Below, piece by piece: positions 1 to 7,120 of a stretch of DNA of 64,000 nt; within the stretch, counting starts at the first letter, position 1; every line of letters begins with the position of its first letter. Position numbers and translations under genes: made by a program. Location of the stretch: assembly GCA_017962375.1 (NCBI GenBank), contig JAGCVJ010000009.1, positions 87,833-151,832 on the forward strand. Direction: 5' to 3'. Under the pieces are notes generated by a model. It ran no database searches. It was not told the DNA's origin and saw only the letters and a list, made by a program, of their open reading frames with translations. Origin of the DNA: Bacteroidales bacterium (lineage in GTDB: Bacteria > Bacteroidota > Bacteroidia > Bacteroidales > UBA932).

Positions 1-383
1 ACCACTGTTCACTCTCCAGAATCCCTTATCTCCTATCAGTTCAATATATAACGTATTGTTATGTGAATCTTGAAGCTGTAATAGATGAGTCCCGTTTCCA
101 ATGGTGTATTGCTTGCCTTCTAATATCTTATTGTAATTCCCAGCTACATATTCCACGAAGGCCTCTATACTATTAAATCCTGCCCTAGAAATTTGCCGGC
201 CATGCCTGAGTTCTATGTGAATTCTACCGTATTTTGCGTTACCCAGTTCCAATTTAATAGGTGCCGGCACAAGTCCTGTTTCAGGAGTTATGTGACCAAA
301 TACTGTTGTTTTATTGCTAGATAGGGTAAACAGTATTCCGTTTTCTTCAACAACAAAGCATTCACTGATTTTCTTTTCCATGA
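1..383 (-). CDS. Partial protein of unknown function, mobile-element-like
   Basis: An uninterrupted minus-strand frame of 127 codons begins at ATG 383 (MEKKISECFVV) and runs off the left edge. It is preceded by a purine-rich AAAGAGAG stretch that may act as ribosome binding site. Visible features are a central segment GRIHIELRHGRQI, then AGFNSIEAFVEYVAGNY and, near the edge, NNTLYIELIGDKG. From memory this layout resembles small domains found in phage- or plasmid-borne proteins of Bacteroidota, but I cannot name a family. The function is unknown. The frame is supported by uninterrupted length and protein-like composition only. Confidence 0.55.
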
Positions 384-609
384 ATCTCTCTTTTAGTTCA
401 ACCCATCAAAGAAAACCCATCTTCCCCAAAAGCGAATGCCAAACGGTAAAATTGACTCTGTCCGCCCCTAAAGATTTTACTTTTACGAAATGGAACAACA
501 ATCTAATCTGCAATTGTTCCTATTGAAATAATCCAGGATTATCATAAAAAACAGAGCGCCCTAGCCTAATAACATCAACAATGATTTTGGTGTATCTTTG
601 CAATGATTT

Positions 610-1242
610 ATGAATGGAATCCTGACAGCTCTGCTTATACCTCTAGCCGGAACCGTAATCGGCGCCGCCTTTGTTTTCTTTCTGAAGAGGGAGATTTCTT
701 CCTGGATGCAGAAACTCATGCTCGGTTTTGCTTCGGGAGTAATGGTTGCGGCTTCTGTCTGGAGCCTGCTGATTCCTAGCTTGGAACTTGGATCCGCTTC
801 TGCAGGCGTATCGTTATCAGGCGTTTTTCCTGCTGTCATAGGCCTTCTTGCCGGCTTTGCCTTTCTGCTGCTGATAGACTATATAACTCCGCATCTTCAT
901 CCTGACGGCCAGGCCGAGGGTCCTAAAAGCCGGCTTTCTCATACATCCAAGCTCATGCTTGCTGTTACTATCCACAACCTTCCGGAAGGCATGGCTGTAG
1001 GTGCAGCGCTCATTGCCGCAACAGCTTCAGTATCATCCGCTACGCCGGCATCTTCTGCTTCTGCTGTTTCTCTAGCTTCAGCCTTTGCAATCAGCATCGG
1101 CATTGCAATTCAGAATATCCCGGAAGGAGCCATCATCTCCGTTCCGATGAAGGCTGCCGGCAACTCCAGAGCCAAGTCTTTCCTGCTCGGCTGCCTGAGC
1201 GGCATTGTTGAACCTCAGGATGATTGCTGTAATGCGCTATGA
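610..1242 (+). pseudogene. ZIP-family metal transporter, 3'-truncated copy
   Basis: ZIP transporters move divalent metals such as zinc across the inner membrane. Residues 1-202 align almost colinearly with the intact paralogue at 9572-10330, including the metal-site segment TIHNLPEGMAVG and AIQNIPEGAIIS. After GIVEP (around base 1213) homology stops and a chance tail DDCCNAL leads to a stop, so the last membrane segments are missing. The sequence beyond belongs to a peptide deformylase gene, so this is a recombination or deletion junction. A -7-like TATCTTTG lies at 593-600, 9 bases before the ATG. The truncated protein is probably non-functional. The loop after TM3 carries an Ala/Ser-rich insertion that the paralogue lacks. 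Confidence 0.85.
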
Positions 1243-1591
1243 CAAAGACAACAAGCCCATTGAACCTTACGCCAACGTCCACATCACATACTTGAGCCAG
1301 AACATCAAGTCCGGCCCGGAAGGCTGCCTTTCCGTTCCTAACTACAGAGGCATCGTTCCCCGTTCTGACAGCATCATTGTCTCTTACTACGACATCAACT
1401 CCAACGCTCAGAAAACCGACACGATAGGGGGCTACACCGCCATCATCTTCCAGCACGAGACAGACCATCTGGAAGGCATTCTTTACATAGACCGCGCAGA
1501 CTCCGTATTCTTCAACCAGGCTTGGGCAGACGAGCGCAAACTCTTCGAGCAGCAAGGGGCCTACACCAAACCTTCCTGGTGGCCGTATTAG
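1217..1591 (+). pseudogene. Peptide deformylase, 5'-truncated remnant
   Basis: Peptide deformylase removes the formyl group from N-terminal methionine. The remnant keeps motif 2 (EGCLSVP, metal-binding Cys) and motif 3 (HETDHLEG, two metal-binding His and the catalytic Glu). It lacks motif 1 (GxGxAAPQ) and everything upstream, because the 5' part is replaced by the truncated zip gene. The frame from RMIAVMRYDKDN to the stop is open, with no internal damage. ATG 1220 could in principle restart translation, but a product without motif 1 would not be expected to be active. The long C-terminal tail ending SWWPY resembles divergent Bacteroidota deformylases. Confidence 0.8.
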
Positions 1592-1602
1592 GAAAACAAA
1601 TC

Positions 1603-1665
1603 TGTTTATCGCGATAAACAAAAATCGCTAAAATTTGTTTATTACGATAAACAAGTGTACATTTG
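1603..1665 (+). promoter_or_regulatory. Promoter with two palindromic operator-like sites
   Basis: A perfect 18-bp palindrome TGTTTATCGCGATAAACA (1603-1620) is followed 15 bases later by a near-identical copy TGTTTATTACGATAAACA (1636-1653). The second copy overlaps the -33 TTTG (1634-1637) of a Bacteroidota-type promoter whose -7 box TACATTTG is at 1658-1665, with a 20-bp spacer. The ATPase gene starts at 1682. Overlap of palindrome and -33 suggests repression by a dimeric regulator. The regulator is not identified. Confidence 0.7.
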
Positions 1666-1681
1666 CCCAAAACAATAGGCT

Positions 1682-2893
1682 ATGGATTTACTGTTTGAGC
1701 GGCATTCTGAATATCTTTCTGGTGTTCCTACAGCTTTTGAGCGGGAACTTATGTTTAAAATCGATTGGGAGTCAAGGCTGGTCCTGATCAGAGGACCTAA
1801 AGGTGTTGGCAAGTCTACTTTGATGCAGCAGTATATTCTTAAGCATTATGGTATTTCTGACAGGCATGTGCTATACTGTTCTGCAGACTCTTCATATTTT
1901 GCTTCGCACACGTTGCTTGACACTGCTGCAGCATTTGTCCGCCAGGGTGGCAAGCATCTGTTCATTGATGAGATTCATAAATATGAGGGTTGGAGCCGGG
2001 AGATTAAAGAGATTTACGATTTATATCGCGATCTTAAAGTGGTTTTGAGCGGCTCGTCCTTGCTTCAGTTGAATGACGGGCAGGCAGATCTTTCCAGACG
2101 TCAGGATATATATGATATGTCCGGCCTTTCTTTCCGAGAGTATTTGTGGTTCAGAACCGGTAAGAAAATTGAACCGGTACGATTGGATCAGCTGTTAGAA
2201 AAGGCTTCTGGATATTGTTTGGAAATCAGGTCTTTATATCGTCCTCTGGAGTTTTTTGAAGATTATTTGCGATTTGGCTATTATCCGTATTCTTTTGAAA
2301 AAAAGAATACTTATAAAACACTGGTAGAGAGCGTTGCCAACTATATCATCGAGGTAGAACTGACGAAGTTTCGCGGTGTAAACATGGTCAACACAAGGAA
2401 AATCAAAGCTCTGCTGAATGTGATTTCTGAAATGTTGCCTTATCAAGTTGATTTGTCAAAGCTTTCTTCCAGTGTCAGCATAGACCGTGTTACCTTAGTC
2501 CGGTATCTGAGATTTATGGATGAAGCAAAGCTTATCAGGAATCTTTTTACTGAGATTGATATGATTACAGATTTACAGAAACCTGACAAGATACTTCTGG
2601 ATAATACTAACCTTAGCTATGCTTTTGCTATAAAGGAGCCTGAAAGAGGTACTTTGAGGGAGACATTTTTCTGCAACCAACTTTCCTCAGCTGGGCATAT
2701 TGTAGAATATGGCGGGCTTCAAACAGGAGACTACCGTATAGACAAAAGCATTGTAATTGAAGTAGGAGGGGCAGGTAAAGATTTTTCTCAGATTAATTCC
2801 AAAGATATTGCCAATGCAGCATTGGCATTGGATGACATAGATATGGCTTCAGGCAAGAAGATCCCATTGTGGGCTTTCGGATTTCTCTATTAG
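1682..2893 (+). CDS. AAA-family ATPase (AAA_14/DUF4143 type)
   Basis: A 403-residue protein of the widespread ATPase group with an N-terminal P-loop domain and a C-terminal DUF4143-like domain. Walker A is GPKGVGKS at residues 38-45 and Walker B is FIDE at 94-97. The C-terminal part ends with IDKSIVIEVGGAGK, which resembles the PD-(D/E)XK-like end of DUF4143 proteins. The family is common in accessory regions of Bacteroidota and its cellular role is not established. The gene has its own promoter with two palindromes and is followed after 25 bases by an unrelated winged-helix gene. The start is ATG 1682, 16 bases after the -7 box. Confidence 0.85.
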   Translation: MDLLFERHSEYLSGVPTAFERELMFKIDWESRLVLIRGPKGVGKSTLMQQYILKHYGISDRHVLYCSADSSYFASHTLLDTAAAFVRQGGKHLFIDEIHKYEGWSREIKEIYDLYRDLKVVLSGSSLLQLNDGQADLSRRQDIYDMSGLSFREYLWFRTGKKIEPVRLDQLLEKASGYCLEIRSLYRPLEFFEDYLRFGYYPYSFEKKNTYKTLVESVANYIIEVELTKFRGVNMVNTRKIKALLNVISEMLPYQVDLSKLSSSVSIDRVTLVRYLRFMDEAKLIRNLFTEIDMITDLQKPDKILLDNTNLSYAFAIKEPERGTLRETFFCNQLSSAGHIVEYGGLQTGDYRIDKSIVIEVGGAGKDFSQINSKDIANAALALDDIDMASGKKIPLWAFGFLY

Positions 2894-2918
2894 ACAGGTA
2901 TTTATCTAATGCACTGCG

Positions 2919-4016
2919 ATGAACCCTGTAGTTATTCGTCTTCTCAACCAGCAGCTTGCAGCACCTCAGTTCACCGATCCGGCTGAGGTTGTACGCCATT
3001 TGTGCGCCATTCAGGCACAGGAATACCGCATGATGCGCTGGGCTGTGGCCATGCGCACCAAGAAGCCTTCCGCCAAGGCATTCAAGGATGCATTTGACAG
3101 CGGAAGCATCATCCGCCTTCACCTTATGAGGGGTACCTGGCAGCTGGTGAGCGCACAAGATTACTGGTGGATGCTGGACCTTTGCGCTCCCAAAGCCATC
3201 GCCGTCACTAAAGGCTGGATGGCCAGCAACAAGATCTCCATCCCGGCTAAAGAACAGGCAAAAATCAGAGATATTCTCTCAAGAACAGCATCTGACAGAG
3301 GAAGCGCAACCAAAGAAGATTTCAAACAGGCTCTGAAAGAGAAAGATATAACTATGGATGACCACAGGCTGTCCTACCACATCCGTATGGCCGAGTTTAC
3401 CGGCACTCTCTGCAGCGGAGACCTCCTTCCCATGAAGGCCACATACGCTCTGGCATCAAATAAAGTAGGCCCACACCCTGGCAAAACCGACAGGGACGAG
3501 GCTCTTATGAACTTCACCCGCAAGTACTTCCAGAGCCGCCAGCCTGCCACTCTCGAGGACTTTGTCTGGTGGTCCGGCCTTAATGTCAGCGATTGCAGAA
3601 GGGGCATTGAACTCCTTAGCACTTCAATTCATAAAGAGCATATTAATGGCCGTGATTTCTACCTTACCGAAAACTGCCGCACTCGAGGCTTCCGCCAAGG
3701 CAAATATCTTCTGATTCCTCCATACGATGAATATCTGATTGGCTACAAGAGCAGAGACATAGTCCTGCCCCAGGAACATCGCCACAAGGCCCACAACAAC
3801 AGCGGCATCTTCCAGCCCGTCATCGCCCACGACGGCATCATCTGTGGCAACTGGGCTCCGTTCAAACAAGAACTTCAGGCGGAATTCTTCATCCCGTCCA
3901 CACCCGTAGCCAAGCATAGCAGCTCCACAAAATCCTATCCTGAGCCACTCCAGCACGCCTGGCAGGTTTACAACCGCTTATTTTCTTGCCCTGGTAATTT
4001 CAACCTGAAGTCCTAG
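2919..4016 (+). CDS. Winged-helix DNA-binding protein (HTH_42/YcaQ-like)
   Basis: A 365-residue protein with the N-terminal pattern VIRLLNQQL...AIQAQEYRMMRWAVAMR typical of the HTH_42 winged-helix family. Members include the crosslink-repair glycosylase YcaQ/AlkX and many uncharacterised relatives. The segment QGKYLLIPPYDEYLIGYKSR is the conserved core of the C-terminal part. DNA binding is inferred from the family; glycosylase activity is not demonstrated by anything visible. The 3' end overlaps the convergent antitoxin gene by 39 bases, and the last residues (FSCPGNFNLKS) look atypical. The C-terminus may therefore have been altered when the toxin-antitoxin remnant landed here. Confidence 0.75.
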   Translation: MNPVVIRLLNQQLAAPQFTDPAEVVRHLCAIQAQEYRMMRWAVAMRTKKPSAKAFKDAFDSGSIIRLHLMRGTWQLVSAQDYWWMLDLCAPKAIAVTKGWMASNKISIPAKEQAKIRDILSRTASDRGSATKEDFKQALKEKDITMDDHRLSYHIRMAEFTGTLCSGDLLPMKATYALASNKVGPHPGKTDRDEALMNFTRKYFQSRQPATLEDFVWWSGLNVSDCRRGIELLSTSIHKEHINGRDFYLTENCRTRGFRQGKYLLIPPYDEYLIGYKSRDIVLPQEHRHKAHNNSGIFQPVIAHDGIICGNWAPFKQELQAEFFIPSTPVAKHSSSTKSYPEPLQHAWQVYNRLFSCPGNFNLKS

Positions 4017-4289
4017 TGCATTGATTATGCGGTAGAAAGTTCCGACACTTGGGACCATCACTCCGTTTTCAATCTTTGAAATGTAGCTTTTGGTGCTTCC
4101 TATTCTTGATGCCAATTCATTTTGAGTCACACTCTCTCCTACACGAGCATCCTTAAGAATCTGTCCTGAATAAAAAGCATAAGCTTCTTCTTCTGCCTTG
4201 ATTCTCTCTTTACTTCCCGGAGTGCCGAATTCTGTATCTAGAACAATATCGTAATCTCTTATTTTATTGTCATTTACATGTTCTTTCAT
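3978..4289 (-). CDS. XRE-family antitoxin (HigA-like)
   Basis: A 103-residue protein with a helix-turn-helix in its C-terminal half: TQNELASRIGSTKSYISKIE is a typical XRE recognition region, followed by VPSVGTFYRIINALG. An N-terminal acidic extension (EEEAYAFYSGQILKDAR) is typical of antitoxins paired with RelE/HigB toxins. Its start ATG 4289 lies inside the end of the upstream toxin frame (20-base overlap), the usual HigBA arrangement. The toxin is damaged, so the antitoxin now stands alone. It probably still represses its own promoter at 4494-4525, because the operator palindrome is intact. Confidence 0.85.
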   Translation of the reverse strand: MKEHVNDNKIRDYDIVLDTEFGTPGSKERIKAEEEAYAFYSGQILKDARVGESVTQNELASRIGSTKSYISKIENGVMVPSVGTFYRIINALGLQVEITRARK

Positions 4290-4452
4290 AGTATGCTTTC
4301 TTTATTAGTTTTGCTTTGTCAATCTCATTTTGGGGTGTTTGTTGAGTCTTTTTCTTAAAACCGTTAAACAGTACAACAACATTGTCTGAGTCAAAAATGA
4401 AGAAAGTCCTGAATATGTTCCCTTCATATTCTGTTCTAAGTTCATAAAAGCC
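4270..4452 (-). pseudogene. HigB/RelE-type toxin, 5'-deleted remnant
   Basis: The frame reads GFYELRTEYEGNIFRTFFIF, then VVVLFNGFKKKTQQTPQNEI, and ends YYERTCK. This is the recognisable C-terminal half of a HigB/RelE-like mRNA-interferase toxin. An in-frame TGA sits immediately upstream (4453-4455) and there is no start codon, so about the first 50 residues are missing. The promoter, a GGAGG-containing leader and the downstream antitoxin are retained. An internal deletion from just after the leader into the middle of the toxin explains all of this. Another, Lys-rich open frame covers the same DNA but makes no sense as a protein. Confidence 0.8.
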
Positions 4453-4493
4453 TCAAAGTATCCTCCGTATGTCAAGATTCGTCTTGTCGATTG

Positions 4494-4525
4494 CAAAGGT
4501 AATAAAGGTTGCATTATTATGCAAC
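4494..4525 (-). promoter_or_regulatory. Toxin-antitoxin promoter with operator
   Basis: On the minus strand a -33 TTG (4522-4524) and a -7 TACCTTTG (4494-4501) are 20 bp apart. The inverted repeat GTTGCAT-AATA-ATGCAAC (4508-4525) covers the -33 and spacer, the expected position for antitoxin autorepression. It drives the truncated toxin and the intact antitoxin. The 210 bases upstream (4526-4738), between here and vsr, are T-rich on the plus strand; I see no convincing gene there. Confidence 0.7.
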
Positions 4526-4738
4526 TTGTCGCTGCTTTTTTATTCTGTTTTCTTTGCTGTTTTTTTGTTTGATTTTTCTTTCCCTTTTTATCGTTCTTCT
4601 CCTTCATCATTCTTTCTGATATTTCAATGATTCAAAGGAAAAGGATTCCGCAGATAAGCGGTTGCAAGACTGTAAAATTTACCCGACAGAGTTAAAAATT
4701 TTGTGGTTAACGTTTTTGATCAACGTAAAATAACAATC

Positions 4739-5272
4739 TCAGCGACTATACTTTGCCTTGATTTCCTGACTGAAATACTTGTTTCTGGCCTTTCTCTCGG
4801 CTTGTTCTTTCCGGCTCTTCTCCCTTAACTGTCTGGCCAAGGCAATCCTCTCCCGATATTCCTTTCCACCGGACACAATCTCATCCTTAACCCTCAAAAC
4901 AGTTTCCTCAAACACTGCTTTCTTCAGCTGGCACTCCCACACGACCACCACCTTCCACCCAAGCGCTTCCAGCCTCCTCCACACTGCAGAATCCCTAACC
5001 TTGTTCCTCTCCACCTTGGAAACCCAGAACTCCACATTGGTTTTTGGCACCGTGTACAGGCTGCACCCCTGGTGCCCGTGCCAGAAGCATCCGTGCACAA
5101 AAACCACTGTCCTGTACCGCCCAAACACTATATCCGGCTTACCTGGCAAGCGAGGATCATTCACTCTGTACCTGAACCCCAGATGCCACAGCGCTCTCCT
5201 CAGCCGTATTTCCGGTTTTGTCCCCGATGAGTGTATCCGCGACATTCTGAAGTGTATATTCGTATTGGCCAA
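4739..5272 (-). CDS. vsr: Very short patch repair endonuclease Vsr
   Basis: Vsr nicks DNA 5' of the T in T:G mismatches that arise by deamination of 5-methylcytosine, and so protects sites of a cytosine methyltransferase. The 177-residue protein has all hallmarks: MSRIHSSGTKPE at the N-terminus, LPGKPDIVF with catalytic D47, VFVHGCFWHGHQGC with H60/H65 and zinc ligands, and VVVVWECQL. A Lys/Arg-rich tail of about 40 residues extends beyond the usual core. It follows two nuclease-like ORFs (26-base gap) and is part of the restriction-modification island. It presumably serves the methyltransferase at 7121-8263. Confidence 0.95.
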   Translation of the reverse strand: MANTNIHFRMSRIHSSGTKPEIRLRRALWHLGFRYRVNDPRLPGKPDIVFGRYRTVVFVHGCFWHGHQGCSLYTVPKTNVEFWVSKVERNKVRDSAVWRRLEALGWKVVVVWECQLKKAVFEETVLRVKDEIVSGGKEYRERIALARQLREKSRKEQAERKARNKYFSQEIKAKYSR

Positions 5273-5298
5273 GGTAACAATTATAGCTAGTAAAGGAA

Positions 5299-5952
5299 TT
5301 ACATTATCATCCCTTTTATCTGTTCGGAAATAGTGTTATAGTCTATAAGGCAAAGGTCTGTCTCCATTATAGTTAGTTCTTGAGCTGGCTTATGCCAAAG
5401 AGTATGAAAAGGAAGATATTTAGAAGGTACTGTTAAGATATTATCTATTATAAAATAAGTATTATCTTTGGTAGAGATACCAAGAAGAATGGAATCAGTT
5501 TCAACTATCTTTTTGAACTTTTGGTCTCGCAGATGACACTTATGTGTTTTTTTCCAGAACCCTTTATGATCATTCACTAGCTCAAGTCTCCTTTTTTTAC
5601 CATTGTAAGAAACCAGACAGTCGCTATCAGTAGAAACAATAGTATTGGGAAGAATTTCTCGATTCTTATCTGTTCCAGATCCTACAATATCGAGCCCTAC
5701 AATTTTTAACTTGTGCATAAGATAATCCTCATATAGCCAAGAGGCAACTAAGTCTTGACCATAAAGAATAGGCAATCTGTTGTCTCGATTATGGTAACAA
5801 GAAATCAAATTGTCATATGTTGAAGGGAACTTATTATGAAGTTCATCAATATCTCCACGAAGGATGCAAATGCTTGATTCTGGGTAGTTCAACTTTTTTG
5901 CAACAGTTGATAAGTCCCCCAAAATTGTGGATAGTTGTAGAAATGCTCCCAT
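5299..5952 (-). CDS. Unrecognised protein of restriction-modification locus, possible nuclease
   Basis: A 217-residue protein that I do not recognise. It starts 3 bases after the stop of the 281-residue ORF (TAACACATG), so the two are translationally coupled. Visible segments are GQDLVASWLYEDYL, DSDCLVSYNGKKRRLELVND (D111 and E124 on strands like a PD-(D/E)XK core, but without the usual lysine two residues after the Glu), and HLRDQKFKKI. The position between an XRE controller/REase candidate and vsr suggests it is a restriction endonuclease or a partner subunit. Base composition is AT-rich like the rest of the island. The specific role is inference. Confidence 0.6.
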   Translation of the reverse strand: MGAFLQLSTILGDLSTVAKKLNYPESSICILRGDIDELHNKFPSTYDNLISCYHNRDNRLPILYGQDLVASWLYEDYLMHKLKIVGLDIVGSGTDKNREILPNTIVSTDSDCLVSYNGKKRRLELVNDHKGFWKKTHKCHLRDQKFKKIVETDSILLGISTKDNTYFIIDNILTVPSKYLPFHTLWHKPAQELTIMETDLCLIDYNTISEQIKGMIM

Positions 5953-5955
5953 GTG

Positions 5956-6801
5956 TTATATACCATTAGGGAGGATTTCGACTATTTTGTCAAGATTATG
6001 ATGAAACTGGATTTGTTCTTGATGCCATTGAACAAAACCAAAAGGAAGTTGGATAGTTGTTCCTCCTTGGCGGTTGCCATAAAAAACCTTATCTGAAGAC
6101 AAGTCAACAGCATAGACTATATCGTTAATCGGATAGATTGTATCAAAACTATCTTCACCTAGAAGGTTAATATACCATACATAATCCGCCCAATCTCCTT
6201 TATTAGCAGCTAATCCTTTAGAGAAACAGAAATCTGCAATAAGGCCTTTATTCTCATTAAACCATGAAATCAATGCATCAGCCATATTTGAATTGTATCG
6301 TCTTAAAAGAGTTTCTGTAAGGCGGTGCCGTTTTTTTACATAACGTAATGCATGTGTACTAAGATCTCCTGTAATAGTAGGGTCTTCTAAAATCTTATCT
6401 GTTTGAGTATGACCAAAAAAGAAAAGATATAAAGCCTCTTTGACATCTTTAGGTATTATCTTCTTGAAATGTAGCTCAAAGCCAGCAATGAATCTATCTA
6501 CTCCTATTAGGTAGACTTGCCCTCCACTGCTTTTCTTAATAGAAATATTAATGTTCTTTCCATCTTCCAGCACGAGCCTGAGATCCGTTTTAGACTTTGT
6601 AAGGTCCCCTAAAATACTAGAGACATTTTTTTCACATATGCCTCCGACTGTGGCTTGGACAATTCTTGGAACTCCTAACCTTTCTTCAATGTGTCTCCTA
6701 AAGTCATCATGTTGAAAAAACTGTTCAACATCTTCCTCATTTTCGTGTCCTGAGACTTTGGCATGTCTCCAACCTTCAGAACGATTTCTGTATGTACTCA
6801 T
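5956..6801 (-). CDS. Candidate type II restriction endonuclease
   Basis: A 281-residue protein with features of a PD-(D/E)XK restriction enzyme. An N-terminal SGHENEEDVEQF could supply a catalytic glutamate. The pair KTDLRLVLEDG...NISIKKSSGG has D73 and the S-I-K (87-89) pattern seen in restriction enzymes, where the second acidic residue is displaced. The remainder (residues 100-281) contains YVWYINLLGED and LPFGFVQWHQEQIQFHH, probably target recognition. It lies between the XRE controller (3-base gap) and the 217-residue ORF in one minus-strand operon, divergent from the methyltransferase. No specific recognition sequence can be read from the protein. Confidence 0.65.
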   Translation of the reverse strand: MSTYRNRSEGWRHAKVSGHENEEDVEQFFQHDDFRRHIEERLGVPRIVQATVGGICEKNVSSILGDLTKSKTDLRLVLEDGKNINISIKKSSGGQVYLIGVDRFIAGFELHFKKIIPKDVKEALYLFFFGHTQTDKILEDPTITGDLSTHALRYVKKRHRLTETLLRRYNSNMADALISWFNENKGLIADFCFSKGLAANKGDWADYVWYINLLGEDSFDTIYPINDIVYAVDLSSDKVFYGNRQGGTTIQLPFGFVQWHQEQIQFHHNLDKIVEILPNGI

Positions 6802-6804
6802 ATG

Positions 6805-7032
6805 TTATTCGAAGAAATATGACATATCCTTTCCATAGCGCTTTGCAAGCGCATGTAGCATTATTGCAGAAATATTTATTTCCGCATTCTCAATTTTAGA
6901 TAAATGGCTTTGAGATATTATTCCCTCTTTTTGAAGCAAAACTTGAGTAATACCTAGTTGTGTGCGAACTAGGTATAATTTATGGGCAATCTTTTGCCTC
7001 TCTTTAGATTTAGAATCGAAATGTGCTCTCAC
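6805..7032 (-). CDS. XRE-family controller protein of R-M system
   Basis: A 75-residue single-domain helix-turn-helix protein: KLYLVRTQLGITQ, then QSHLSKIENAEINISAIMLHALAKRYG is a standard XRE fold. The start is GTG 7032; no ATG is available before residue 57. Size and position, first in the restriction operon and divergent from the methyltransferase, match C (controller) proteins that delay endonuclease expression. The palindrome at 7059-7079 overlaps the methyltransferase -33 box and is the probable binding site. The minus-strand -7-like TATTTTTG is only a few bases from the GTG, so the transcript could be almost leaderless. Confidence 0.8.
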   Translation of the reverse strand: MRAHFDSKSKERQKIAHKLYLVRTQLGITQVLLQKEGIISQSHLSKIENAEINISAIMLHALAKRYGKDMSYFFE

Positions 7033-7058
7033 CTTGACAAAAATAAATATACTTTTTT

Positions 7059-7099
7059 AATATTCCATTTTGGAATATTTCCTTAAAATTGTATATTTG
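7059..7099 (+). promoter_or_regulatory. Methyltransferase promoter with controller operator
   Basis: Inverted repeat AATATTCCA-TTT-TGGAATATT (7059-7079, perfect 9-bp arms). It contains the -33 TTTG (7069-7072) of a plus-strand promoter with -7 TATATTTG (7092-7099) and a 19-bp spacer. The methyltransferase ATG is at 7121. Binding of the XRE protein here would block methyltransferase transcription and could activate or repress the divergent restriction operon. Confidence 0.7.
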
Positions 7100-7120
7100 T
7101 AAAAATAAGATTTTACTAAA

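Noticed and set aside
4305-4610. Lys/Gln-rich 101-codon open frame on the minus strand
   Set aside because: It overlaps the toxin remnant in another frame and covers the promoter and operator; the homology (ELRTEY...NGFKKKTQ) is in the other frame.
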